DNA from: Stachybotrys elegans
Taxonomy: Eukaryota > Ascomycota > Sordariomycetes > Hypocreales > Stachybotryaceae
Assembly: GCA_020746835.1 (NCBI GenBank)
Contig: JAGPNK010000014.1
Span: 868,001 to 932,000 of the forward strand
Length of the DNA stretch: 64,000 bases
Reading direction: 5' to 3'
The notes under the pieces are model-generated. The model had not been told where the DNA came from and did not search any database. It saw only the letters and a list, made by a program, of their open reading frames with translations. How positions within the stretch are numbered: position 1 is the first letter of the stretch; the number at the start of each line of letters is the position of its first letter. The translations under genes were made by a program, and so were the position numbers. Shown piece after piece: positions 47,024 to 56,921 of the stretch.

Positions 47024-48758
47024 ATGGCTACTCACGAGGGATCTGACATAGTCGCCCCGTCGAAGGGCGGCACCTCATTTGTCGAAGATGTTGCAGCGCG
47101 TGATCTTGAGAAGACGGCGTCTCGCACAGCGACTCTGGCTGTCGATCCATCGCGTCGCGCCGATATTGAGAAACGCCTGAAGCTCAAGCTCGATGCCCGC
47201 AATAGTATCTTCTTGCTCATTTACATCATGAACTACCTGTGAGTCCAATCACGATGCCAAACCAATCTAGTCCACTAATTCCTGTGCTAGAGATCGCAAC
47301 AATATCGCTGCTGCTCGACTCGGCGGTCTCCAAGACGACCTCGACCTGAACAACGACGAATACGCCACATGCCTCGGCATCCTATATCTTGGCTACGTTT
47401 TAACCCAGATCCCCTCCAACATAATTGTCAATCGTCTAGCCCGCCCGAGTTGGTATATCGCCACCGCGATGCTTGTCTGGGGTTTAATTTCAACTTTGAC
47501 TGGCTTAGTACAGAATTTCCCGGGAATGGTCATGATCAGGTTCTTCCTAGGCATCGTGGAGGCAGTATTCCTACCCGCAGCACTTCTGATTCTCTCGAAA
47601 TGGTATACAAGGCGTGAGCTTACAATGCGAAACGCCATCCTCTTCTGTGGTAACCTCATTGCGAATGCCTTCTCGGCCTGATTGGTGCTGGAATTCTGCC
47701 CAATATGCGAGGCGTAATGGGTCACGAGTCGTGGAGATGGCTCTTCTTCATCGAGGGTGAGTCTCTGGCCTGAAATGGGTAGCGTGGTCTGACATTTCCA
47801 GGTGCCATCACCATGGGCATTGCCATTGCTGCTGGCTTCATTCTGCCGACCTCCCTCACAACTCCAGAGGCTTCACTGAAGATGAGCTTCGCGTCGCGCA
47901 ACTTCGCATGATTGAGGATGTTGGTGAGGTCGACTCTGACTCGGCAGAGGATGGCATCTTCTCTGGTCTTGTGATGGCATTCAAGGACTGGAAGATCTGG
48001 CTCATGGTGTTGGGGTCGTTCCTATTCGTGATGGGTCTGACCTTTAACGCCTACTTTGTAAGTTGACTCTGCGTCATATCCGCAAGGTTATCTAACGCCG
48101 AATAGCCTACATTGACGCAGACCTTGGGCTACTCCTATGTTCCCACCCTATTGATGTCGGCCCCTCCATGGATTTTCTCGGCACTTGTCTCTCTGTTCAA
48201 CGGGTGGCATGCCGATAAGACGCAAGAAAGAGTGAGGTCCTCCCCAACTAGTCGCGAAATGTACTAACCTTGCAGTTCTGGCACATTACGGTTCCTCTGT
48301 TGGGCGGTATGACGGGTTTTACTATTTCCATGATTACCCTCAACACTGCTGCACGCTATGTGTCCCTCTTCTTACAGGCAAGCTCGTATGCTGGATGGAT
48401 CGTTCTCTTCTCCTGGGTTAGCTCATCATTCCCACGTCCACCCGCCAAGCGTGCAGTGGCCATCGCCATGGTCAACTCATTCTGTCAGTTGGCGAACCTC
48501 GCAGGTTCGTACATTTGGAACCTGGATGAAAATGGCTATCGCAAGAGTTATGGCATCATTCTGTCGATGTTTGGAGCTGCTATTGTTTGCTTCTATATAT
48601 TCCGCCTGCAGCTTATCAAGGCCAACAAGAAGCTTGAAGCAGGAGAGGCTGCTTGGGCCCTACGCGCTGATGTCACAGAGAAGACGGCTGAGTTGGAGAA
48701 TATGGAAACCAAGGAGGATGTGGTGTTGATGAGGAAAGGCTTCCGCTTTCTCCTTTAG
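47024..48758 (+). pseudogene. MFS transporter, ACS/allantoate permease-like, with two frameshifts
   Basis: This is a 12-helix anion/organic acid symporter of the fungal ACS (allantoate permease-like) group, about 500 residues if intact. It has a long cytoplasmic N-terminus, the first helix pair split by an intron (IMNYL/DRNNIAAARLGG, the DRxN motif), and RFFLGIVEAVFLPAALLIL. Introns follow TVEG-type FFIEG, NAYF and TQER. Two one-base losses break the frame: near 47677, where AFSA should run into LIGAGILPNMRG, and near 47846, where FILP should run into DLPHNSRGFTEDEL. In both, one extra C in a CC pair restores the canonical sequence, so either a recent pseudogene or homopolymer errors in the assembly would explain it. 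The rest of the protein is well preserved. It shares a motif-rich promoter with the 2-hydroxyacid dehydrogenase. Confidence 0.8.
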
Positions 48759-49206
48759 ATGCCAAATCCTCAGCCTAGTATTCTCTATCAATGTCACCTA
48801 TTCGAGTGTTGTCTTTATTATCGGAGGGGCCTCGACACTATACGTATCTTGTAGGGGTATACAATCAGGGTTTCCCGACCCGACTTGAGCCTTGTGCGTC
48901 AGACGAGAAACTCTTCTCTTCTGCTATGAATCTTCATCGTAAAAATCTGACTTGACTGCTTGTGCGTTACTGCAAAAGATGATTTCAGAGGTGACTTTAT
49001 TCGAGATCGCCGTAGCTACATAACTACAAAGCGTTAAATAGTTGTTCTGGATAACCACGCTACGGAGCAGAGATTACAATAACATTGCCTTGTCCTCGTG
49101 ATTGACTTTACTCCAGAGGTTGCCGTACATCTTTTGCCACGTTGCTATTCAATCCTACCCCTGAAGGCTAACCTTGTATTAACCGAGAATCTCATCACTG
49201 GATCGG
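48759..49206. other. convergent intergenic stretch
   Basis: The 3' regions of the MFS gene and the second SDR lie here. No gene is recognised. Confidence 0.45.
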
Positions 49207-50472
49207 TTAGCCGAATTTCTTTTTAGAATATGTCAGTACCCACGTATACGTGTCCTCGGGAAGCCTCAGTCCATCGTGGATGCCCAGTGCCATCAAACGC
49301 CCACCGTCGACTGTCAGCAGGGAGAAGTTCATGTAAGCTCCGCCGGGGCTGGATAGTAGCAGAACTGGGCCGACTATTTCTTCCGGTCGACCGGCCCGTC
49401 CTGCTGTACAGCGCTTGGCGGCCTTCTCGGCCTGGTGGTTGATATTGTAGGAGTATTTTCCAGTGGTCTGGCCAGTCATCTCGGAAGGAAAAATGCCTGG
49501 GCAAATGGTGTTGACGCGAATCTTCATCGGATGCAAGCGCCCTGCCAACAGCTTGGCCAGTTGAACGGCTAGACGGGTCAGCTCTGGCTTCCAACACAAG
49601 AGCTAAACTTACTGGCTGCTTTGGAGAGAGCGTAAGGTAGCGAGGCCATAGAACTACAGACAGTCAATGAGAGTTTGATTGGTGTCTCCTGAATACTCAC
49701 CGTCCGAGGCCTAGAGCAGCAAGGGAAGCAATAACAACCACATTGGGATCAGCTGCCTTGCGCAGAAGAGGCAGCATATTGACGGTGAGAAAGTAAACTC
49801 CCGATGTGTTGACTGGCCTCAGTTATTAGTTGAGCAAATAACCGTATTGATCATGACATACTCTGATTGCTGCGGTCAAAGTCCTCACTAAATTTGTTAG
49901 CCTGAGATGGCCTGAGATGAGCGTGTTGTTGGTAAACTTACTCCTCCAGGCCGTTAATGAGCATGTTTTCCACCTCATCAGCTTCTCAGAGTTAGTCCGA
50001 ATCGTGTCTCTTAGTCAAATGGTAGCTCACGGTTGTTCTGGTCCTTTGCTCCAACCCTCCAGGGGCTGTTCACACCGGCACAGTTGACCAAAGTATCAAC
50101 CTAGTAGAGTAAGCCCAGTACGGACAAGATAAGACAGGCCTTACGCGAGACTCCATGGCTTTGATAGCCTCTGCAATGGCTACACAGCCTGCCTTTGTTT
50201 GCTGATCACCTTGAATGCTATCGACTGTTATCCTTCGAACACAAAGATGCGCTTTGTTAAACTCACGAGTAAACATTGCCGCCAATCTCCTTGATAGCAT
50301 TGTCAAGAGCATCTTGTCTCCGGCCTACAATGTACACCTTGGCACCATTCACTGCAAATCCTTCTGCAATGGCCTTGCCGAGTCCAGAGCCGCCGCCCGT
50401 GACGACAACAACCTTACCCCTCACCGAGAAGAGCTCGTCAATTTTGAAAGATACGTGCTGGTCAGCCGACAT
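49207..50472 (-). CDS. short-chain dehydrogenase/reductase (classical, FabG-like)
   Basis: This is a classical SDR of roughly 290-300 residues spread over about seven short exons. Motifs in order: [20 protein letters not shown] (cofactor loop), [14 protein letters not shown] (NNAG-type, after a GTAAGG intron), [13 protein letters not shown], and [10 protein letters not shown] (catalytic Tyr and Lys). After an intron come [35 protein letters not shown] and [17 protein letters not shown]. All key residues are present. It lies divergent from the PhyH dioxygenase with a 427-base shared promoter rich in TAGCCGA. A role in oxidising or reducing an intermediate of the same pathway is inferred. Small internal exons were assigned by splice signals and are less certain than the ends. 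Confidence 0.87.
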
Positions 50473-50899
50473 GTTGATTGTTTACTGTTATTACTCGGTA
50501 GTTGGAGGTAGCCGAAAGCGAAGCCTCCATCTTGTATCAGTCCTGAACCGACACCGGACAATGACTCGGGCTACAATCAGTCTCCCCGCATCATGACTAG
50601 CAACGCTCCACTTCAGGTCTAAGCGAGCCCTCGCGGGGTATGAAGCTCGGCTAGCACTACGGAGTATGGATCGTCTACTAGCGTTTCCGGTCGGCTAACG
50701 TCGTCGTCCTTCCTGGAAGTTCGGTCTGAGGACCTGTTTTGGTGGGTTGGCAATGCGGGGACTCGGGGAAAAGATGGGGATTGAGTCCGTTGTTGGAGAC
50801 ATGGGCTCGAGGGTATTCCAAGATAAAATTAAGTCAGTCCAATAGTTTTCCTCATTCTGCGAAGGACCACGACTTCATCACCTATTTGTCCCAACTGCA
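50473..50899. promoter_or_regulatory. divergent promoter with three TAGCCGA motifs
   Basis: This serves the SDR (minus) and the PhyH dioxygenase (plus). TAGCCGA occurs at 50509-50515, and its complement TCGGCTA at 50647-50653 and 50691-50697, giving three copies in 427 bases. By chance about 0.05 would be expected in a region this size if bases were equally frequent. Confidence 0.55.
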
Positions 50900-52055
50900 A
50901 TGGCTCGTACCTACGAAAACGATGCTCCAGTCGGCATCAAGCTGACAGACGAGGAGCGTGATAGCGGAGTTATGAGTGACAAGAACTTGTACGACGCGAT
51001 AGAGGCATTCTTTACCGACGGCCTTGTTGTGATTGAAAATGCCATCGATGTTGCTCTGATCGATAAGCTCAATGAGCGCATGCTCAAAGACACAAAGAAG
51101 TTGCTCAGCGGTGACGGCGAAGTCCATTTCAAGTACGTAGCAGCCGCCCATGTCTGGTGGTTTGTACTGACTACCCAGCCACCTGAACGAGAACGCCGCG
51201 ACCAAGGGAGCCGCGGCCGGTGGCAACCTTTCACAAGTCCCCCCTTGGAAAAAGGTAAGATTGACAAACTGTTTGAATTGATCTGTTCTGACTTGAACAG
51301 AGTGGCTTTTCCCTGAGATTTATGCCAACAAGCATGCCACTCGAGTCATCTCTAACATCCTCGGACCCAAACCCGAAGTTCACTTCATTCGCACAAACAC
51401 TCTTATTGCCACAGACGAGCGTCAAAAGGTACATGCCGACCTTCGGTTTGAGCACCCAGAGCATCCGTTTGCCATTGCTTTCAACACATGTCTGATTGAT
51501 GTTGGCCCCGAGAACGGGTCTACCGAGTTGTGGCTGGGTACCCAAAACACCAACCTCGACTATCATGGTGAGCTTGGTGAGCCCATGATTGCCCAGGACA
51601 AGCTGGATGAACGACGCAAAGTCCGGGGGCCAATTTACCCTAGGCTCAAGAAGGGATCCGTTGTGCTAAGAGATCTTCGCCTTTGGTAAGTCTGAAGCGC
51701 AAAACATTGCATCTACTAATCATCACAGGCACGCTGGCATGCCTAACCCTACCAGCGAGACACGCATCATGCTGGCGATTGTTTATTACGCTGCGTAAGT
51801 CTGCTCTTGGCTCAATAGTACGTGCTTACACAATACAGGTGGTACAAGAACGGTGTCGTCACTCAGATGCCTGTGTCCTTGAAGCCAACCATCGAGGCAC
51901 TCGAAGAGTACGGCCAGCACAAAATTGCCGTCGAGTGGGTTCCGGACGAGGGATATGATTATCTCAAGATTAAGTTTAGCAACAACTTCAGCTCTACTCT
52001 GACACCCTGGGTATGGGAAAAGATTCAGCATGTAAAGACAGTCAAGGGGTATTAG
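50900..52055 (+). CDS. PhyH-family Fe(II)/2-oxoglutarate dioxygenase
   Basis: This is a phytanoyl-CoA-hydroxylase-like non-heme iron oxygenase of about 325 residues with several short introns. It starts MARTYENDAPVGIKL. AIEAFFTDGLVVIENAI is the typical N-terminal strand. The iron ligands are His and Asp in KVHADLRFEH and the distal His in LRDLRLWHAGMPN, with the 2-oxoglutarate-binding Arg in SETRIMLAIVYYA. The NGSTELWLGTQN stretch between them is also characteristic. The third exon needs an acceptor at ACAGAG to read KKWLFPEIYANK. It hydroxylates or otherwise oxidises a small substrate using 2-oxoglutarate and oxygen; the substrate is unknown. Fungal PhyH proteins occur both in secondary metabolism and in catabolic clusters, so context does not decide. 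Confidence 0.9.
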
Positions 52056-52768
52056 GCAGTACCACGAACTGCATGAAACCACATCGTGCACCGTTAAATA
52101 ACCAAACAATGTATAGTTTTCTGCTTAATTGATGATTGAAGATGATACTGGCTACTCCTATGATACTGAGTCGATGAGCTACCAGGCAGCTGCAGGTTAC
52201 CCTGCAAGATCGGCATTCATCTTCGGGCAGAAATCATGGGTTCCACATTGCCCAAGTCTGTTGATGTAGACGCAGTCATCCATGTCTTTCGTTCTCTTAG
52301 CGTAGCCGACGCATGCCAGGCCTTGGATAAACGTGGGGAATGAGACAGCAGGACCAGAGTATCAAATTGAGCGTGGCTGCGTTTGCTTAAGACTTGCTCT
52401 GCGGTTGGACAATTTTAGTATCTCGGCAGTGGCTAGCAAGCTGCAAGAGGAGAATCGCTCAGAGATTTGGTTGCCTTACAGATAAGAGGTGAGCAAGCGA
52501 GGCTCACAGGCTCGAATTGGTCGTTGCGTCATGCGACTCTAGCTCTAGCAATCCCCGGATTCCAAAATGTGGATTTCCCCAGTCTACCCCAGAATACCCC
52601 ATGTGGTTCCAGCAACCATCTCCAAAGAAATGAGGAGGTGTGGGTACAAGTCGTTGAATGAGACCATGGTTATGCTAATAAGGCATGACCCTCAATTCTT
52701 ATAATCGTCTTACCTTTCAATCCTCTGAACACTTCTCACTCATTCAATTATTATCGTCATATACCTCA
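52056..52768. promoter_or_regulatory. upstream region of MFS gene 2 with one TAGCCGA
   Basis: About 710 bases lie between two genes on the same strand. TAGCCGA occurs at 52303-52309, about 460 bases before the MFS start. No other gene or repeat is seen. Confidence 0.45.
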
Positions 52769-54592
52769 ATGCCTGCCTCCGAGAAAGACTACAATAACCA
52801 ATACATCGAGGATGTAAAGGTGGAGCCGACAGCGGATGAGGCGGCGCCTTTGCCCGCGAGCCTCCGCGACATGAGCGACGAGGAGATTCAGCAGTTTGAG
52901 AAGAGAATGGTTCGCAAGATGGATTTTGTTATCATGTGAGTGTCTCTTGTCTGATGATTTCAGAGGCTCATCTAGCTATAGGCCAATCATGGGTATCCTC
53001 TACGTTCTGAATTACGTCGACCGCTCCGCTCTCGCGGCCACCAAGGTCTATGGTATCACAGAGGATCTAAATATGTCGGAAGCCGATTTTGCAACAGCTA
53101 TTGCAATTCTTTTTGGTAGGCAGACCAGCCATTGAAGGAAACGCTGCTGATATCTTCTAGCCGGTTACATCCCTTTTCAGATTCCTTCCAACCTCATCAT
53201 GACCAAAATCTCCCGCCCGGGTCTTTGTAAGTTCCCTATACCATCATCTGCACCACCTGACTGTCATTCAGACATCTGCTCCGCTGCCACAATCTGGGGC
53301 ACTGTTAGCTCCCTGACTGCTGCCGTACAGAGCTACGAAGGTCTTCTCGCTGTCCGTGTCTTCCTCGGAGTTACCGAGGCCGTCTTCTTCCCGGGTGTCA
53401 TCTACTTCTTGTCGGCATGGTACACTAAAAACGAGCTCGGAAAGCGCCTCGCTGCGCTCTTTATGTTTCAGATGCTTGGCAGTGCTTTTGGCGGGTTTGT
53501 CGCTGCCGCATGCCTTACGCTGGATGGACGTTACGGAATTGCAGGTTGGAGATGGCTCTTTATTGTGTGAGTAAGCCCTAAAGGCATCGTATCTGTTTCT
53601 GACCGCAACCAGCGAGGGCGTTATTACTGTTGGCTGTGGACTCATCTTTGCCATGTTTATGCCCGAATACCCTCACAATGCGAAGCTCCTCACCCCAGTC
53701 GAGCGTGACTATGCCGTATGGCGCCTGGAGAGAGAAGCTGGTGCCGGAGAGGCCAACGAGGATACAACCGCCCTGGGTGGCTTCAAGATGGCAATCCTAG
53801 ACCCAAAGATTTGGGCCATGGTGTTCTGTATGGGCATGGCCCAGTGCATGGGTTCCAGCGTCAACTTCTTCCCATCCATGTAAGTTGCATCAGCTTTAGA
53901 ACGCTGCGTTTGCTCACATCCTTAGTGTACTTACGCTGGGTTACGATCGAATAACCACCATGCTGCTCACAGCTCCCCCTTTCATCCTGGCAGCCATTGT
54001 CTTTTACATCATCTCCTACATCAGTGATAGGAAGAACCTGATGTATTGGATCATCATGTCCTGTCTGGCGGGAGCAATCCCGGCTTACACGATCGCAATT
54101 GCGACAACCCAGACTGCACCCCGCTACTTTTCCATGATGCTCATGCCCATTGTGTGCAGTAAGTTCAATGGCCCTTGAATGCGACATATCTGATGCGCTC
54201 TAGCTGGACCTCAAATCATGCTGTACAAGACGCTCAACCTCCACATGGCCCGCCCGTACTCCAAGCGCGCCGCTGGTGTTGCCATGATGAACGCAATTGG
54301 TGGTCTGTCAAACGTTTGGGCTTCGTATCTCTACTATGACTCGCCCCGATACTTTGCTGCTTTTGCTTGCTGTAAGTCGTCCTTCTCTTATGATGAGGTT
54401 GTCCAACATCGCTAATATGGTGCAGTGCTGGTTGCTATGGCCTGCTTCGCTGCAGTTCTTACCGCGTATAAGCTCCACGTTGCCAGGTTGAACAGGCTCC
54501 TAGGTGGCAGCCCCGAAGATCAGCGCAAGGCTATGAAGAGTGGTGTTACTCAACAACAGGTCGATCTCGGCTGGCGCTACATTGGGTTTTAG
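52769..54592 (+). CDS. MFS transporter, ACS/allantoate permease-like
   Basis: This is an intact 12-helix organic-anion symporter of roughly 490-500 residues with about eight short introns. Motifs: LRDMSDEEIQQFEKRMVRKM in the cytoplasmic N-terminus, LNYVDRSALAATKVYGI (DRxx motif after helix 1), IPFQIPSNLIMTKISRPG, RVFLGVTEAVFFPGVIYFLS, GWRWLFIVEGVITVGCG, PEYPHNAKLLTPVERDYAVW (the PD/PHN loop) and MMNAIGGLSNVWASYLYY. Its last residues are QQVDLGWRYIGF. It imports or exports a small carboxylate or related nutrient. It belongs to the same family as the frameshifted MFS gene at 47 kb but is clearly diverged, so the intact gene may cover a related transport step. Confidence 0.9.
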
Positions 54593-55615
54593 GACTAGTA
54601 TCAGTTGTCAAGGACGGTACACGGTCCCGGGTTAGTTCATACATCTACAATGCAGGACTTGTTCGTTCAGGACTCCTCCAGGATAGTACCATTCAAACTC
54701 TAGCTATATCTCCAGACTCTTTCCCCTCGTTGACTGGAAATCCAATCAATATTATAACAAGGCCACTCTTGAACCAGGTCAAGCCAGGAACATGAACACC
54801 CGGAGGTAGGGCTTTGCTTGTTTTAATAAGACCGTGTTGAGTTGTGCATATCTTTACCGACAATATGAGATTGCGTGATTCATCGAGGGAAGAATAGGGC
54901 TGTGGGCAGGATCAACGGTACCAAACACAATAAACCGAGCCGCATTAGAATATACGTGAAGACTGCACGGAGAGCGGTTGTGTTAACCCAGGCGTCATGC
55001 GAGCGTCCGAGTTGCGGCTTGCCGAATGTCGCAATTCGGTTATGTTATGGAGAGGCTACCCAATCGCGATGGTCAGCGATCTGAGCTTCATGCCCCTCCC
55101 GTATTGCCAAAAGGCTTACACGACGTCTTGGCAGTCAATGTACCCGAGTTGTCGGGCATCTTCCGAGAACCTGGACAGAGGGACAACCAGGTTGGTTAGC
55201 GTAACCGACATACCTGGGCGAATCCTGCTCAACCAGTGAGCGCGCGAATCGGTGGCCTCCTCATACAGAGGCCTGTCATTGTTAGCGTTACCGACGAAAG
55301 CAACTGCGTCACCTGTCTTGGTAGGATAGCCTCTCGTGAGGAGAACCATGCATGCGGTGTTCCCCATAGTGATAGTTGGAGATGCTTGGCAAACGCGGGG
55401 TCTGCGATGCATTTTGGTGATGGGCGGCATCGGAGTCCGCGACATGACTAGGCGGCACTTGATCGTCCTCAGTCGAGGAGCGTGGCCGAGGTAAGCAAAC
55501 GCCGGCCTCGGTTATCACTCATCCTCTGTCGTCAAGAACAATCTTTAGAAAGTGCAGCTCCATGCACGCGAAGACCAACAACTCCAGGGACCGGCACACA
55601 GTTAATACAAACACC
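54593..55615. promoter_or_regulatory. upstream region of second 2-hydroxyacid dehydrogenase with paired 14-nt elements
   Basis: TTAGCGTAACCGAC (55196-55209) and TTAGCGTTACCGAC (55282-55295) lie 86 bases apart in the same orientation, 320-420 bases before the start. A related copy is in the 46 kb promoter. A 19-base piece at about 54750-54768 matches the end of the LTR-like unit at 27.6 kb. No gene is supported. Confidence 0.5.
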
Positions 55616-56653
55616 ATGGCTACAAAACCAACTATCCTTCATCTTGGAGACGACATCGAGTTTAATAAGGACATCTATACCAAACTGCAGGAGTCTTTCA
55701 ACGTCGTCCAGCCATCCCTCGCGGAACGCCAGCGAGATGCGTGGCTGCAGGCCCTTCGCGAGCGCAAATGGGGCGACTTTCAAGCCGTCTTCCGGCCCTT
55801 CTGGAACTCGGGCGGCGAGATGGGTCGCTGGGATAAGGAAATGATTCCGCTGCTGCCCAGTTCCCTAAAGCTTTTTGCCTCGGCTGGCGCGGGCTACGAC
55901 TGGGCCGACGTTGATCTCCTTGCCGCTGCTGGGATTCTGTACTGCAACGGTGCTTCAGCAAGCTCCGAGGCCGTCGCCGACATGGCCATCTACCACATCA
56001 TCAGTGTCTTCAGGAATTTGCAGTGGAGCAACATGGCAGCCAGGACGGGTGATCCGGACCAGTGGCTCGACGCGCACAGGAACCAGCCCGTCGGAGCGCA
56101 CAATCCCGCAGGCTTCACGCTTGGCGTCGTCGGTCTGGGCAACATTGGATACCGCATCGCCACCAAGGCATATCGCTGCTTCGGCATGAAGATCATCTAC
56201 CACGACCTCTTCCAAAAGACGGCGCAACAAGAAGCCGAGCTTGGCGGCGCGCGGAAGACGGCAGATCTCGATGCCCTACTTGCCGAGGCCGACTGCGTGG
56301 TGCTTGCGACGCCGAGCTCTGGTGGGTCGCTGCTGAACGCGACAACGATACCGAAGATCAAGAAGGGCGGTCGTGTTGTCAACATTGCTAGAGGTGCACT
56401 TATCGACGAGGAGGCCCTTGCTGATGCCTTGGAGAGCGGCCATCTGTATGCTGTCGGGCTGGATGTCCACGCGGATGAGCCCAATGTGAATCCCAGATTG
56501 GCCAAGCACAGGAGGGCAACGCTGACGTGCCACAATGCGGGTGGTGCCTTTGAGACGACCAGTGGCTTTGAGGCATTGTCGATGCAGAATGTGTTGGCTG
56601 TCCTGGGGGGTGAAAAGCCACTGACGCCCGTGAATGCGCATCTGATAAAATAG
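55616..56653 (+). CDS. 2-hydroxyacid dehydrogenase (glyoxylate/2-ketogluconate reductase- or mandelate dehydrogenase-like)
   Basis: This is a single-exon NAD(P)-dependent dehydrogenase of 345 residues. I start at the ATG giving MATKPTILHLGDDIEFN (55616); an earlier in-frame ATG adds a low-quality extension. FASAGAGYDWADVDLLAAAG and NGASASSEAVADMAIYHII form the substrate-domain and hinge motifs. LGVVGLGNIGYRIATKAY is the cofactor loop (GxGxxG). The catalytic Arg lies in NIARGALIDEEALADALE, the Glu in LDVHADEPNVN, and the His in LTCHNAGGAFE. The pattern fits the fungal hydroxyisocaproate/mandelate-dehydrogenase-like branch of the family. It reduces a 2-keto acid to a D-hydroxy acid or the reverse. 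It belongs by promoter motif to the 46-56 kb gene group. Confidence 0.92.
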   Translation: MATKPTILHLGDDIEFNKDIYTKLQESFNVVQPSLAERQRDAWLQALRERKWGDFQAVFRPFWNSGGEMGRWDKEMIPLLPSSLKLFASAGAGYDWADVDLLAAAGILYCNGASASSEAVADMAIYHIISVFRNLQWSNMAARTGDPDQWLDAHRNQPVGAHNPAGFTLGVVGLGNIGYRIATKAYRCFGMKIIYHDLFQKTAQQEAELGGARKTADLDALLAEADCVVLATPSSGGSLLNATTIPKIKKGGRVVNIARGALIDEEALADALESGHLYAVGLDVHADEPNVNPRLAKHRRATLTCHNAGGAFETTSGFEALSMQNVLAVLGGEKPLTPVNAHLIK

Positions 56654-56921
56654 ACACTTGTATAGGGTATATATTCAATTTGTAAATGTCTTCAAGTCTA
56701 AGCATTATGCTGAATAAACTATTCGTACCTCTACTGACGTAAGGGAAATGTAATACTAAGATGAAAGAAGGCAGTTAGTAAAATTAACGAATCGATAGAT
56801 CACCCAACCTTTTCGATCTGATAGTAACGCATTTCAAGTAATCAAGATAACAGAAGGGAAAGCATGTTGCTTTAGGGGTATCTCTAGCTATTCTGCATAC
56901 AGTATATGGCAGCAATCTTGA

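Noticed and set aside
48300..48730. Second-frame protein inside MFS gene 1
   Set aside because: It is a shadow frame within the conserved C-terminal half of the transporter.
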